64,000 nucleotides of DNA from Chersky-806 sp038252255 (GTDB lineage Bacteria > Actinomycetota > Acidimicrobiia > IMCC26256 > JAENVU01), in assembly GCA_038252255.1 (NCBI GenBank), contig JBBSAM010000020.1:23605-87604 (forward strand), written 5' to 3'. A model generated the notes under the pieces. It had not been told where the DNA came from. It was given only the letters and a program-made list of their open reading frames with translations, and did no database searches. Positions 8,757-17,477 of this stretch are shown piece by piece (the stretch's first letter is position 1; every line of letters starts with the position of its first letter). A program made the translations under genes and the position numbers.

Positions 8757-9824
8757 TCAGGCCGACGTCACCGGGATGGACGGGCGGCGGGGCGGCAGGT
8801 TGTGGGTGCCGGTGGCGTCGATGACGTAGCGGCCCTCGCCGGGCCCGTCGGCGACCGGCATGCCGAGCGCCTCCAGCAGTGCGTGGTCCTCTTCGGGAGC
8901 GCGGCCACCGGTCGTGAGGTAGTTACCCACGATCAGCGCGTTCGCGCCGGCCAGCAACCCCATCGCCTGCAGCTCGCCGAGCACGTACTCGCGCCCGCCG
9001 GCCAGGCGGAGCCACGCGCCGGGGAGCACGAGCCGGAACAGGGCGATGGACTGGAGCGCCTCGCGGGGCGTGATCATCCGCCTCTCGCCCAGCGGGGTGC
9101 CGCTCGGCAGGAGGAAGTTGATCGGGACCTCGCAGGGCTCGAGCTCGGCCAGCTCGAACGCGAAGTCGACGCGCTGGTCGAGCGTTTCGCCCATCCCGAG
9201 GATGCCGCCGCAGCAGAGCTCCATGCCCGCGTCGATCGCGCGGCGCGCGGTTGCCACGCGGTCGTCGTAGGTGTGCGTCGTGCAGATCGACGGGAACACC
9301 TCGCGCGGAGCTTCGAGGTTGTGGTTGTAACGGCGGACGCCGGCCGCGGCCAGCTTCTCCGCCTGCGCCTGCGTGAGCAGCCCGAGCGAGCACGCCACTT
9401 CCAGCCCGGTTTCCGCGTGGACCGCGTCGACTGCGGCGATCACCTTGTCGAGCATGCGCTCGGTCGGCCCCCGCACCGCGATGACGATGCAGAATTGCGT
9501 CGCGCCTGCGGCGCGGGTTGCCTTCGCCGCTTCGATGACCTCGTCGAGGTCGAGGAAGTTGTACACATCGACGTCGGTGTCGAACTTCACCGACTGCGAG
9601 CAGAACGCGCAGTCCTCGGGGCACGCGCCCGACTTGGCGTTGATCAGGCTCTCGAGCTCGACGTCCGGACCGCAGTACGCGAGCCGCACCTTGTGGGCCA
9701 GCGCCACGAGGTCAGGCAGCTCGTCGAGCGGGAGCGCGGCGACCGCCCGCACCTCGTCGCGGGTGAGCGAACGGCGCTCGTCGAGCAGCGCGAGCTCGGC
9801 GACCTGAAGGGGAGGCGACGGCAT
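8757..9824 (-). CDS. bioB: Biotin synthase BioB
   Basis: 355 residues. A radical-SAM enzyme that inserts sulfur into dethiobiotin. The [4Fe-4S] motif CxxxCxxC is at Cys68, Cys72 and Cys75 ('SGACPEDCAFCSQS'). Family blocks 'YNHNLEAP', 'CCGGILGMGE' and 'INFLLPSGTP' are present, including the Cys residues that ligate the auxiliary [2Fe-2S] cluster. I chose the ATG at 9824: it has AGAGGATC upstream, and the open frame further upstream is unrelated in composition. A TACGCT -10-like element lies about 35 nt upstream. No other bio gene is nearby, so the gene stands alone. Confidence 0.96.
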   Translation of the reverse strand: MPSPPLQVAELALLDERRSLTRDEVRAVAALPLDELPDLVALAHKVRLAYCGPDVELESLINAKSGACPEDCAFCSQSVKFDTDVDVYNFLDLDEVIEAAKATRAAGATQFCIVIAVRGPTERMLDKVIAAVDAVHAETGLEVACSLGLLTQAQAEKLAAAGVRRYNHNLEAPREVFPSICTTHTYDDRVATARRAIDAGMELCCGGILGMGETLDQRVDFAFELAELEPCEVPINFLLPSGTPLGERRMITPREALQSIALFRLVLPGAWLRLAGGREYVLGELQAMGLLAGANALIVGNYLTTGGRAPEEDHALLEALGMPVADGPGEGRYVIDATGTHNLPPRRPSIPVTSA

Positions 9825-9869
9825 GGAGATCCTCTTGTCGGCGACGGTTGCCCCGAGCGTACGCGCCCA

Positions 9870-9928
9870 CCCCCGTTTTGGCGTCAGTAGGGACCCGCGG
9901 AGGTGCCCTGCTGACGCCAAAACGGGGG
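9870..9928. repeat. Long inverted repeat, copy 1 (CGTTTTGGCGTC family)
   Basis: Arms of 18 bp (9870-9887 and 9911-9928) are perfectly complementary: CCCCCGTTTTGGCGTCAG and its reverse complement. A further imperfect inner stem (AGGG/CCCT) follows. It lies between the divergent bioB and amine oxidase genes, where an ordinary terminator is not expected. A second copy with the same core is at 52670-52720 and a related one at 59119-59166. Confidence 0.85.
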
Positions 9929-9932
9929 GAGC

Positions 9933-9938
9933 TAGTGT
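9933..9938 (+). promoter_or_regulatory. Putative -10 element (TAGTGT) of amine oxidase gene
   Basis: TAGTGT matches TANNNT and lies 9 nt before the GTG at 9948, with no Shine-Dalgarno between. It begins only 4 nt after the right arm of the inverted repeat, so the hairpin occupies the -35/spacer region. Confidence 0.4.
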
Positions 9939-9947
9939 GCGGGGCTG

Positions 9948-11306
9948 GTGGATCGGGTGACGGTCGACGTGGTGGTCGTGGGGGCCGGGCTCGCCGGGCT
10001 CAGTGCCGCCCGCGCGCTCGAGACCGCCGGTAGCTCGGTGGTGGTCCTCGAAGCCCGGACTCGCGTGGGTGGGCGGGTCGAAGGGCGGACCCTGAGCGAC
10101 GGCGAGACCGTCGTCGAAGTGGGCGGCCAGTGGATCGGGCCCGGCCAGCACCGGATGATCCGGCTCTCCGCCGAGCTCGGTCTCGAGACGTTCCCGACCT
10201 ACAACGAAGGCGAGAACATCCTGAGCTTCGGGGGTACGCAGGCCCGCTATCGCGGCGCGATCCCTCGCATCAACCCAATGACGCTCGCCGACATGGCCCA
10301 GGCGCAGACCCGCTTCGACCGGCTCGCTCGGCGCGTCCCGCTCGAGGCCCCCTGGGCGGCAGACCGCGCCGACGACTGGGACTCGATGACGTTCGAGACC
10401 TGGATCCAACGCAACGCGCGCACCGGGAAGGCGCGCAGCCTGTTGCGTCTCTACTCCGAGGCGGTGTTCGCCGCCGAGCCGAAGGACCTCTCCCTGCTGC
10501 ACGCGCTCTACTACACCCACTCCGGCGGTGGGGTCGATGCACTGGCCGGCGTGAAGGACGGGGCCCAGCAGGACCGCTACGTCGGCGGGTCGCAGCTTGT
10601 GCCGCAGCGCATGGCGGAAGAGCTCGGCACCGACGTCGTGCGACTCGGGACACCGGTGCGGCGCATCGAGCAACGGGCCGATCGCGTGACGGTGCTCGCG
10701 GACGGCGTGCTCGTATCGGCTCGCCACGTGATCGTCGCGATCCCACCGGTGCTCGCCGGCCGGATCACCTACGACCCACCGCTACCCGGATACCGCGACC
10801 AGCTGACCCAGCGCGTGCCCGCGGGCTCGGTGGTCAAGTGCAACGTGGTCTACGACACGCCGTTCTGGCGGTCGGACGGGCTCACCGGGCAGGCGACCGG
10901 CGACGAGGGCCCGGTCAAGGTGATCTTCGACAACTCGCCGCCGTCGGGATCGCCGGGGGTGTTGCTCGCCTTCCTCGAGGGCGAGCACGCCCGCGTCCTC
11001 AACCGGGTGTCACCCTGGGAGCGCCGGGAAGCGGTGATCGACGGGCTGGTCGGGTTCTTCGGGCGCAAGGCCGCGGACGTCATCGAGTACGTCGAGCTCG
11101 ACTGGTCCGAGGAGGAGTGGACCCGGGGTTGTTACGGCGCGCACTTTCCGTGCGGAGTGTGGACCCAGTACGGCCCGGCGCTACGGGCGCCGATCGGGCG
11201 GATCCACTGGGCGGGCGCGGAGACCGCGACGGTGTGGAGCGGCTACATGGACGGCGCGCTGCAGTCCGGCGCACGAGCCGCGTCCGAAGTGCTCGCAGCG
11301 CGCTGA
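9948..11306 (+). CDS. Flavin-containing monoamine oxidase family protein
   Basis: 452 residues. An N-terminal FAD-binding Rossmann motif 'VVVVGAGLAGLSAARAL' (about 8-24) is followed by 'EARTRVGGRV' and 'GGQWIGPGQ', the second and third flavin-contact blocks of monoamine/putrescine oxidases. The C-terminal 'HWAGAETATVWSGYMDGA' block closes the FAD site. It should oxidatively deaminate a primary or secondary amine to aldehyde, ammonia and H2O2; the amine cannot be told from sequence. There is no signal peptide, so it is likely cytoplasmic. Divergent from bioB across the inverted repeat. Confidence 0.92.
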   Translation: MDRVTVDVVVVGAGLAGLSAARALETAGSSVVVLEARTRVGGRVEGRTLSDGETVVEVGGQWIGPGQHRMIRLSAELGLETFPTYNEGENILSFGGTQARYRGAIPRINPMTLADMAQAQTRFDRLARRVPLEAPWAADRADDWDSMTFETWIQRNARTGKARSLLRLYSEAVFAAEPKDLSLLHALYYTHSGGGVDALAGVKDGAQQDRYVGGSQLVPQRMAEELGTDVVRLGTPVRRIEQRADRVTVLADGVLVSARHVIVAIPPVLAGRITYDPPLPGYRDQLTQRVPAGSVVKCNVVYDTPFWRSDGLTGQATGDEGPVKVIFDNSPPSGSPGVLLAFLEGEHARVLNRVSPWERREAVIDGLVGFFGRKAADVIEYVELDWSEEEWTRGCYGAHFPCGVWTQYGPALRAPIGRIHWAGAETATVWSGYMDGALQSGARAASEVLAAR

Positions 11307-11310
11307 GCGC

Positions 11311-12138
11311 TCAGCGGCAGGCCTTCCGCCCGGCCTTCAGCGACACCGGCTTCTTGAGCGAGTTGAAGTTCCGCGCGTTCATCGACGGGCAGAACTTGGC
11401 CGGGCTCTTCTTGTACTCGATGTTCATCACCGCTTTGCCCGCCGCGGTGAACGGCGTGAGGAGACCGCACTCCGAGTAGGCGAAGCACTGCTCGTTGAGC
11501 GCCCAGTCGAAGTACGGCACGAGCTGTGGAATCTGGTCCAGGTCGTTCTTCAACGCGACGGTGAGGCCGCGGGCGTGCGCCGCGTTCGCGATCGACGCGT
11601 TGAACGCGAGTTGGTCCGCCGCGGTGAGCGGGAACCCGGTCGTGTTCGTGAAGCCGTCCACGTTGTCCGGGTCGGCCGAGTCGAACCCCTTCTGCTTGCA
11701 CAGGTTCAGGCGCGCTTCCATGATCGGCATGAGCACGTCGAGCCGGCGGACGTCGAGCCAGCGCTCGCCGGGCCAGCCGTTTCCGGATCCCTTGACCACC
11801 GCGGGGAACTTCGCCGCGTCGGGCCGCCAATTCTCGAACGAGCCGGCACTGAAGTAGCAGGCGACCTTCCGTCCCGCGGCGTGCAGCGCGGCGACGGTTG
11901 TTGCCGGCTGATCGAAGAGGTCGATGTCGTAGAGGCGTGCGTTCACCGCGGTCTTCAGCTTGCCCTGCAGCTGGATCTGCCAGCTCGTATTCAGGGCCGG
12001 TCGCCAGCAGGTGCCCACGCACGCGGCCGCCGGGGGAGCCGCGGCGAGAGCCGGAGTGGCACTGAGCGCGGGGATCACGCCGGCGGCAACTGCGAGAGCC
12101 GCGAACATGACGGTGGCACGGCGCGCCGCGTGTCTCAC
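11311..12138 (-). CDS. Exported endo-alpha-1,4-polygalactosaminidase-like (GH114) protein
   Basis: 275 residues. A signal peptide (about 1-33) ends near 'TPALAAAPP'. The mature protein matches the GH114/TM1410 TIM-barrel family: 'YDIDLFDQ', 'VACYFSAGSFENWRPD', 'GERWLDVRR', 'KGFDSADPDNVDG' (acidic residues of the active site) and 'LTVALKNDLDQ'. It probably hydrolyses an alpha-1,4-linked galactosaminoglycan or similar polysaccharide outside the cell. The start is GTG at 12138 behind GGAGGGGA. Convergent with the amine oxidase, 4 nt apart. Confidence 0.88.
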   Translation of the reverse strand: MRHAARRATVMFAALAVAAGVIPALSATPALAAAPPAAACVGTCWRPALNTSWQIQLQGKLKTAVNARLYDIDLFDQPATTVAALHAAGRKVACYFSAGSFENWRPDAAKFPAVVKGSGNGWPGERWLDVRRLDVLMPIMEARLNLCKQKGFDSADPDNVDGFTNTTGFPLTAADQLAFNASIANAAHARGLTVALKNDLDQIPQLVPYFDWALNEQCFAYSECGLLTPFTAAGKAVMNIEYKKSPAKFCPSMNARNFNSLKKPVSLKAGRKACR

Positions 12139-12480
12139 GCTTCCCCTCCGGATGGCCCAGCGCTGCGGTGCCTCAGGATGTCACATCGGGCACCGAGTCC
12201 CGCTCGACGGAGCTGGCGATGCGGCGAGAACGCCCTGCCACGCCGGGCAGGGTGGCGCAGCAGGGCGTCGACTCGCCGCGGCGACGGTATCTGCGGCCGC
12301 GACCGTTGTCCGCGCGCGCGTGGCGCCGAACCGTGAGGTGAATGGCACTGTGCGTTGCGCGATGGTTGCAGCACGTGGGAGTGCGGCGCCGAGGGGTTTC
12401 GGGCCCGGAGCGCCCGGGTACCCGCGAGGTACGCCCGCATACAGCAACCGCGGACGGTGGTCTCTCGTAGGAGCAAGGAC
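12139..12480. other. Intergenic region, 342 bp
   Basis: No convincing reading frame. It holds the upstream region of the minus-strand GH114-like gene, a small hairpin (CCCTGCC/GGCAGGG at 12233-12239 and 12246-12252) and, at its right end, a GTAGGAGCAAGG sequence serving as ribosome binding site for the small protein at 12481. Nothing else is recognisable. Confidence 0.4.
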
Positions 12481-12717
12481 ATGACGGTGACGACAGAGTT
12501 CGACTTGGGTGACCGCCCGCAGATCGAGTTGCTACGCGGCAGCGTCGAAGATTCGCAGGACCAGTTGCGCCGGGCCCGGAGAAGGCTCGAGCGCGCCGAG
12601 CGACGAGTGAAGAACCTCGAGGTGGCATCCGAGAGCTGGTCGCAGCTCTTGGCCCAGTACGAACGCGCGATGCAGCACGGAAGGAATCGCACCAACCGGG
12701 ATCGCGTCTCGCTCTGA
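12481..12717 (+). CDS. Small coiled-coil protein, unknown
   Basis: 78 residues. Residues 15-65 are a charged amphipathic helix rich in Arg, Glu, Leu and Gln ('RRARRRLERAERRVKNLE'), predicted to form a coiled coil; the C-terminus is basic. The ATG at 12481 has AGGAGCAAGG about 4 nt upstream. GC-rich third positions support coding. No family recognised. Confidence 0.55.
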   Translation: MTVTTEFDLGDRPQIELLRGSVEDSQDQLRRARRRLERAERRVKNLEVASESWSQLLAQYERAMQHGRNRTNRDRVSL

Positions 12718-12749
12718 CCGATCTCCCGACCGCGGGGTCGACGGCCCCA

Positions 12750-12755
12750 TAGTCT
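12750..12755 (+). promoter_or_regulatory. Putative -10 element (TAGTCT) of META lipoprotein gene
   Basis: TAGTCT fits TANNNT and ends 7 nt before the GTG at 12763; no ribosome binding site is visible, suggesting a leaderless mRNA. Confidence 0.45.
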
Positions 12756-12762
12756 CGTCGCG

Positions 12763-13569
12763 GTGCGATGCTCTCGAAGCCTTCGGTGCGGCGCGCTGCT
12801 CTCGCTGCTCCTCGTCGCTGCCGTCGGGTGCGGCGGCAGCAGCTCCGGCGAGTCCGGCTCCACGACGACCAGGGCGCCAGGCAGGCCGTTGGCCGGTACC
12901 CGCTGGGTCCTCCGGAAGGGGCGTGGGCTCGAAGTGAGCGGCGTGTCGGTGACCGCCGAGTTCGACGGCAACCGTGTGGCCGGCGACAGCGGGTGCAACA
13001 CCTACAGCGGCTCGTTCCATGCGCGCGGAGGAGCGCTGAGGATCGGTTCGGACATCGCTGTGACCTCAGCGCGGTGCCCACGGGGGATGACCGTTGAGCG
13101 GGCCTACCTGAAGCTCCTCCCACTGGTGAGGTCCTACGACATCGCGGGGAAGACGCTCTTGCTCTCCGGGGGCGACGAGAAGACGCTGCTCGTCTATGAC
13201 GTGTTCGACGGTACCGATGCGATCGCCGGGGCATGGGCCGCGATCAACTACTACACAGGAACTGGGGTCCAGCCCGTGATCACCGGTTCTCCGATCACTG
13301 CGGCCTTCGATCGCGGCATGGTCACCGGTGACAGCGGCTGCAACAACTTCAGTGGTCCGTACGAGCTGACGAACAGCTCCATCACGATCGGCCCGCTCAG
13401 CTCGACGCTCGCAGCCTGCGTCGACCCCGCGCGCCAGACCCAGGAGGAGCAGTACCTGGCCGCGCTGCAGCTCGCGACGACGTACCGCGTGACCGGCAAC
13501 CGGCTGGAGCTGTCGCGGGCCGACGGCGGGATCGCGGTGACGTTGAAGAAGAGCGCCGCGACCGGGTAG
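12763..13569 (+). CDS. Lipoprotein with two META (HslJ-like) domains
   Basis: 268 residues. The N-terminus (VRCSRSLRCGALLSLLLVAAVGC) has a basic start, a hydrophobic core and a lipobox-like 'AVGC', so it is probably a lipid-anchored exported protein. Two META domains follow (about 42-150 and 155-265), each with the family signature of a 'G(D/N)SGCN' turn: 'AGDSGCNTYSG' and 'TGDSGCNNFSG'. META domains occur in heat-inducible HslJ and stress-related surface proteins; the biochemical role is unknown. The duplication of the domain is the main structural point. Confidence 0.85.
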   Translation: MRCSRSLRCGALLSLLLVAAVGCGGSSSGESGSTTTRAPGRPLAGTRWVLRKGRGLEVSGVSVTAEFDGNRVAGDSGCNTYSGSFHARGGALRIGSDIAVTSARCPRGMTVERAYLKLLPLVRSYDIAGKTLLLSGGDEKTLLVYDVFDGTDAIAGAWAAINYYTGTGVQPVITGSPITAAFDRGMVTGDSGCNNFSGPYELTNSSITIGPLSSTLAACVDPARQTQEEQYLAALQLATTYRVTGNRLELSRADGGIAVTLKKSAATG

Positions 13570-13605
13570 CGACCGGGCGGTCGCGTCAGCCTCCGGAAGC
13601 GCTCT

Positions 13606-13821
13606 CGCGGTGAGCGCCTGGTCCCGCAGCTCGTCGAGCTCCTTCTGTGTCATCGGCGGTCCAGCGTGCCCGGATCCATCCACGGTGAGCGACGGATCCG
13701 TGCCGCCAATGACGGTGACGATCACGACCTTTTCGGTCGGTTGCAGCAGTGCGAGCCCGACCCACGTGGCCTGGATCGCGAGGTCGGCGCCATCGGTGGA
13801 GACGATCGTTACGGAAGCCAT
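13606..13821 (-). pseudogene. Truncated universal stress protein (UspA family), N-terminal remnant
   Basis: From the ATG at 13821 the first 72 residues follow a UspA-type actinobacterial protein: a beta strand 'VTIVSTDGADLA', helix 'LALLQP', strand 'VVIVTVIGGTDPSL' and the insert 'SGHAGPPMTQKELDELRDQA'. The normal family is about 140-160 residues with a C-terminal 'GxxGxxxxxxGS' ATP-binding block. Here the frame beyond about 13606 runs antisense into the META gene and loses all similarity, so the second half is missing. Either it is a decayed gene or a very short derivative; I favour decay. Confidence 0.55.
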
Positions 13822-13916
13822 TCCGGGAGTCCCGCACGCGTGCCTCAACCCGACCCACTGGCCTGCCGATCACTTCGGTGGCGGGTTCGGCGGGATGTTC
13901 GAAGGAGGCGCGCGCG

Positions 13917-15836
13917 GTGGGATCGGCAGCGGATCGGCGAAAGCGCCCGGCGGTCCCGCCCCTTCCTCGCGCGGGCTCCTGGTGGGCCGAGCACGAACGT
14001 GCCGTGCAGCTGCTGTGCGCGCTCACGCTGGCGTGGGGGGTGGCGTACCTCACGTGGCGGATCGGCTGGTCCGGGCGCGGCGCCGCCACCGGACCCTTCC
14101 TCGCGTTGCTCGCGGCGGAGCTGTACGGCTTCGTCAGCCTCGTGCTGTACGCCTGGACCGGATGGCGAGTGCCCACGTCGGACCGACCGGTGCTCGTGGG
14201 ACGACCGACAGTCGACGTCTTCGTCTGCACCTACGACGAACCGCTGCACGTGCTCGAGCCGACGTTGCTGGGGTGCCGAGCGATCGAATACCCGCACACG
14301 ACCTACGTCCTCGACGATGGGCAGCGACCGCAGGTCAAGAAGCTCGCGGTCAGCCTCGGCGTCCGCTACCTCACCCGACCGGACCACGCGCACGCGAAGG
14401 CCGGGAACGTCAACCACGCGTTGCGCGGCACGGAAGGCGAGCTCATCCTCGTGCTCGACGCCGATCACGTCCCGCACCCAGAGATCCTCGACGCGACGCT
14501 CGGATACTTCGACGATCAGGAGATCGGGCTCGTGCAGACACCGCACGATTTCTCGAATCGCGACTCCGTGCAGCACACCACGTCGGCCCGCCACGAGCAG
14601 AGCCTCTTCTACGAGGTGCTCGCGCCCGGCAAGGACCGGGTCGGCGCGATGTTCTGGTGCGGCTCGGCGGCGGTGATCCGGCGCGCCGCGCTACTGAGCG
14701 TCGGTGGCGTGCTCACGAACACGATCGCCGAGGACTTCCACACCACGATCGCCATGCACGCACGCGGCTGGCGGAGCCGGTACCACGCCGAGACGCTCGT
14801 CCAAGGTCTCGCTCCCCACGATCTCGGCGCGTTCCTCCTCCAACGCCAACGGTGGGCGCGCGGGAACCTCCGGGTGTTCCGTACCCGGGAGAATCCTCTG
14901 ACGTGCCCGGGTCTCACGACGCGGCAGCGGATGAGCTACCTCACCTCGCTGCTCAACTACTTCAGCGGGCTGCAGCGCGCGCTGCTATTGGGCGTTCTCA
15001 TCGTGACGCTCCTCACCGGCCGACTCCCGATGTCTGCCTCCATCGAGACCTTGCTCATCCTGTGGCTGCCGTGGGCACTGCTCTCGTTCGCGACGAGCCG
15101 CGTCCTCGCCCGCGGCCGGCTCGGCGCCTCGGACTCGACGGTCTATGGGCTCGAGACGATGTCGATCTATCTCGGGGCCATTCTGGCCCTCGTCTGGCCG
15201 GGCTCGGGTGCGTTCAAGGTGACGCCGAAGCAGGGCACCGATGAGGGCGGGCTCGTGGTCCTGCGCCGCCTGGGCTTCGTCAGCACCGTGGGTGCGGTCC
15301 TGCTAGCGAGCGTGGCCTTGCGGGCGCTCGACGCCCTCGAGGTGATCTCTCTCCCGTCCCTTCCCGAGCTTGCGCTCGCGATCACCCTGGCCGCCGGGGT
15401 GTGGGAGCTCGCGTTCTTCGCCCGCACGTTGGTCCCGCTCATGCGCCGACGCCAGCAACGCGCGCAGTACCGGTTCGCCGTGAGCCTCCACGGCCGCATC
15501 AACACCCGCATCGTGAAGGTGGCCGATCTGTCGCCGAGCGGGCTCGCGTTTGCCTCACCGGTCGCATGGCCAGTGGGTGACACGACCGTGTTGCTCACGC
15601 GGCTCCCGGACGCCAACGGGCTGTTGCACGATCTCGATCTGCCGCTCACCGTCCGTTCGTCGCACTACATGAGAGACGAAGGCGCCTGGCGCATCGGCTG
15701 TGAGCTGACCGGCGCCAGCCGCGAGACGCGCCAGCTCCTCATCGAGTACTGCTACGTGGTGCAACAGGTCGACCGCAGCCGCCCGGGCCGGCCGATCCAC
15801 GTAGCCGAGGACATCGCGTCTCTCCGGGCCTCGTAG
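13917..15836 (+). CDS. Cellulose-synthase-like glycosyltransferase (GT2) with C-terminal PilZ-like domain
   Basis: 639 residues from the GTG at 13917, chosen because GAAGGAGG ends 8 nt upstream; the open frame continues upstream but with non-coding composition. Two N-terminal membrane helices precede a GT2 domain with 'VDVFVCTYDE' (first Asp), 'LVLDADHVP' (DxD), 'AEDFHTT' (catalytic Asp) and 'LLQRQRWARG' (QxxRW), the processive beta-glycan synthase signature. Further membrane helices follow (about 345-520), then a PilZ-like domain (about 525-620) containing 'VADLSPSGLAF'; PilZ domains of BcsA bind c-di-GMP. It probably makes and extrudes an exopolysaccharide. No other bcs-type gene is adjacent. 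Confidence 0.9.
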   Translation: MGSAADRRKRPAVPPLPRAGSWWAEHERAVQLLCALTLAWGVAYLTWRIGWSGRGAATGPFLALLAAELYGFVSLVLYAWTGWRVPTSDRPVLVGRPTVDVFVCTYDEPLHVLEPTLLGCRAIEYPHTTYVLDDGQRPQVKKLAVSLGVRYLTRPDHAHAKAGNVNHALRGTEGELILVLDADHVPHPEILDATLGYFDDQEIGLVQTPHDFSNRDSVQHTTSARHEQSLFYEVLAPGKDRVGAMFWCGSAAVIRRAALLSVGGVLTNTIAEDFHTTIAMHARGWRSRYHAETLVQGLAPHDLGAFLLQRQRWARGNLRVFRTRENPLTCPGLTTRQRMSYLTSLLNYFSGLQRALLLGVLIVTLLTGRLPMSASIETLLILWLPWALLSFATSRVLARGRLGASDSTVYGLETMSIYLGAILALVWPGSGAFKVTPKQGTDEGGLVVLRRLGFVSTVGAVLLASVALRALDALEVISLPSLPELALAITLAAGVWELAFFARTLVPLMRRRQQRAQYRFAVSLHGRINTRIVKVADLSPSGLAFASPVAWPVGDTTVLLTRLPDANGLLHDLDLPLTVRSSHYMRDEGAWRIGCELTGASRETRQLLIEYCYVVQQVDRSRPGRPIHVAEDIASLRAS

Positions 15837-15912
15837 CGGGAACCCTCTCAACGCTTTGTCATTCCGGGCTCCTCGCCGGTTGCGGCTCGTCGCGCCGGGG
15901 GACTCTCTGCTC

Positions 15913-16050
15913 ATGATGTTCAGCAACGGCAAGTGGAACTACGTCTTGCGGCCCGGTCCTCCCGCCAGACGAGAGGTCTGGGCCGTGCGAGCCGACGGCA
16001 AAGAGATTCCCCGCCGAGAGATTCGGAATTGGTCGACGCGCGCCGCCTGA
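15913..16050 (+). CDS. Possible small basic protein
   Basis: 45 residues from the ATG at 15913 (a second ATG follows at once). G/C-ending codons are frequent, and the peptide is Arg/Trp-rich ('NGKWNYVLRPG', 'REVWAVRADGKEI'). No family, no clear ribosome binding site. The surrounding 15837-16150 region (314 bp) holds nothing else I can identify. Weak call. Confidence 0.3.
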   Translation: MMFSNGKWNYVLRPGPPARREVWAVRADGKEIPRREIRNWSTRAA

Positions 16051-16150
16051 CGTACCCGGGTCACGAGCGAGCTCGGGTGTCCCGACTCGGCTCGCCTGGT
16101 CGTACGAATCGGTGCTCAGGTCGGCCGGCGAACAGGCCGAAAACCCTTGG

Positions 16151-16477
16151 ATGGTGGGGGTCGTGCGTTTGGTGGCCGGTACGTCCGGTACGGACCCGGG
16201 CACCAACGCGGGCGCGACCGTCATCGTGCTCGCGTTGTACGGCAGCATCTTCGTGTTCGCACTCGTCGCATGGATCGCGTGGGGAATCCGCCAGGGGCAG
16301 GGCGGCGTCGTCCATTGGGGCGAAGGAGCGCCGCCGGAGACGCTCGGCCAGAAGATCGCCGGGGCGTGGAAGACCGCGAGCGCGGCACCGACGCCACCGG
16401 TCCCGGCGCCGCCCCCGCTCCCGTTCTTCGACTACGAAGCGGAAGAGAACGACGAACGGCGGCGCACGGCCGGGTAG
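16151..16477 (+). CDS. Small single-pass membrane protein, unknown
   Basis: 108 residues from the ATG at 16151. One membrane helix (about 24-45, 'VIVLALYGSIFVFALVAW') separates a short N-terminus from a cytoplasmic or extracytoplasmic tail that is Pro-rich near 80-95 ('PTPPVPAPPPLPFF') and acidic at the end. No recognised family. Confidence 0.6.
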   Translation: MVGVVRLVAGTSGTDPGTNAGATVIVLALYGSIFVFALVAWIAWGIRQGQGGVVHWGEGAPPETLGQKIAGAWKTASAAPTPPVPAPPPLPFFDYEAEENDERRRTAG

Positions 16478-16684
16478 CCGCGAGGGGAGCGGCGTCGGGC
16501 CATCGACGCACGACTCGTTGCCGGGGGACCCGACGCGAGGACGTCGCCTGACCCCGTGTTCTCGGCCGAGTCGTTGCGCTCGCCCGTAAGACAGGCGACA
16601 GTTGGTACCAGGTTCCCGACCGGAGACCCACGTCGAGGGCTCCCGCGGGAGGCAGGCCCGACAGGGCAATTTGGGGGTGAGGGC

Positions 16685-17431
16685 ATGGGGAAGGCAGGAC
16701 GGTGGGTCGCGCTCGGCACCGTGTTGGGAGTCGTCGCGGCGTGGGGAGGGTTCGGTCTCGCATCAGGTGCGAGCTCGAGCATCACGACGTGCACCAAGAA
16801 GAGCAACAACAAGACGAAGATCATCACCTCGGCTCAGGTGGCGAAATGCACGAAGAAGGGCAAGGGAACCGTCACCACCTGGGACAACCACGGCACCACG
16901 GTGTCGCTCACGAACCAGCTCGGGGCCAGCCAGAGTCAGCTGGCGGATAGCCAGCAGGAGACGGCGGTGGCCGAGCGTTATCACAGCCTCATGTTCGGTT
17001 CGACGGCGTGTGGGGGGTCGACGAACAGCTTCGAAGGCATGAACCTTCATGATGTGTATCTGCCGCCATGCCTGGCTGGAGTGGACCTGTCCTATTCGTA
17101 CCTGTACGGCGCGCACCTGACCGGCATCGCCCTGGCCAACGCGAACCTCAGCAACACCAACATGACCTGGGTCTTCTCTGACGACGCGATCTTTTGGAGC
17201 TCGGATCTCACCAACGCGAACCTGAGCCACGCGAACCTGTACCAGGCCGAGTTCAACAACGCGAACCTGAGCAACGCGAACCTGAGCAACGCGACTCTGC
17301 AGCTGGCGAACCTCACCGGCGCGAACGTGAGCGGAGTGACCTGGAACCAAACCAAGTGCCCCGACGCCACGTACAGCAATACGAACGGCACCAATCCGGA
17401 GAGCTGCATCGGGCACGGAGGCGGACTCTGA
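16685..17431 (+). CDS. Exported pentapeptide-repeat protein
   Basis: 248 residues from the ATG at 16685, with a GGGGGTGAG ribosome binding site; the frame is open upstream but not coding-like. A signal sequence or anchor (about 6-28) is followed by a Lys/Thr-rich linker with Cys residues and then pentapeptide repeats (about 120-225) of the A(N/D)LxX type: runs such as 'NANLSNANLSNATLQLANL'. Such repeats fold as a right-handed quadrilateral beta-helix. Extracellular versions are poorly understood; the DNA-gyrase-mimicking versions are cytoplasmic, so that role is unlikely. Upstream, a perfect 12-bp palindrome CTCCCGCGGGAG lies about 35 nt before the start. Confidence 0.85.
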   Translation: MGKAGRWVALGTVLGVVAAWGGFGLASGASSSITTCTKKSNNKTKIITSAQVAKCTKKGKGTVTTWDNHGTTVSLTNQLGASQSQLADSQQETAVAERYHSLMFGSTACGGSTNSFEGMNLHDVYLPPCLAGVDLSYSYLYGAHLTGIALANANLSNTNMTWVFSDDAIFWSSDLTNANLSHANLYQAEFNNANLSNANLSNATLQLANLTGANVSGVTWNQTKCPDATYSNTNGTNPESCIGHGGGL

Positions 17432-17477
17432 TTTCAACCTCGGCGGGGCGGCCGTCTCGAGATCCATAGATAGGGCG

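Noticed and set aside
8757..10727. An extended 656-residue form of the biotin synthase frame
   Set aside because: The upstream 300 residues are antisense to the amine oxidase and have no similarity to BioB; the normal start at 9824 has a ribosome binding site.
16560..16684. A possible riboswitch upstream of the pentapeptide-repeat gene
   Set aside because: There is a perfect 12-bp palindrome and some repeated GACAGG words, but I could not match any known riboswitch core.
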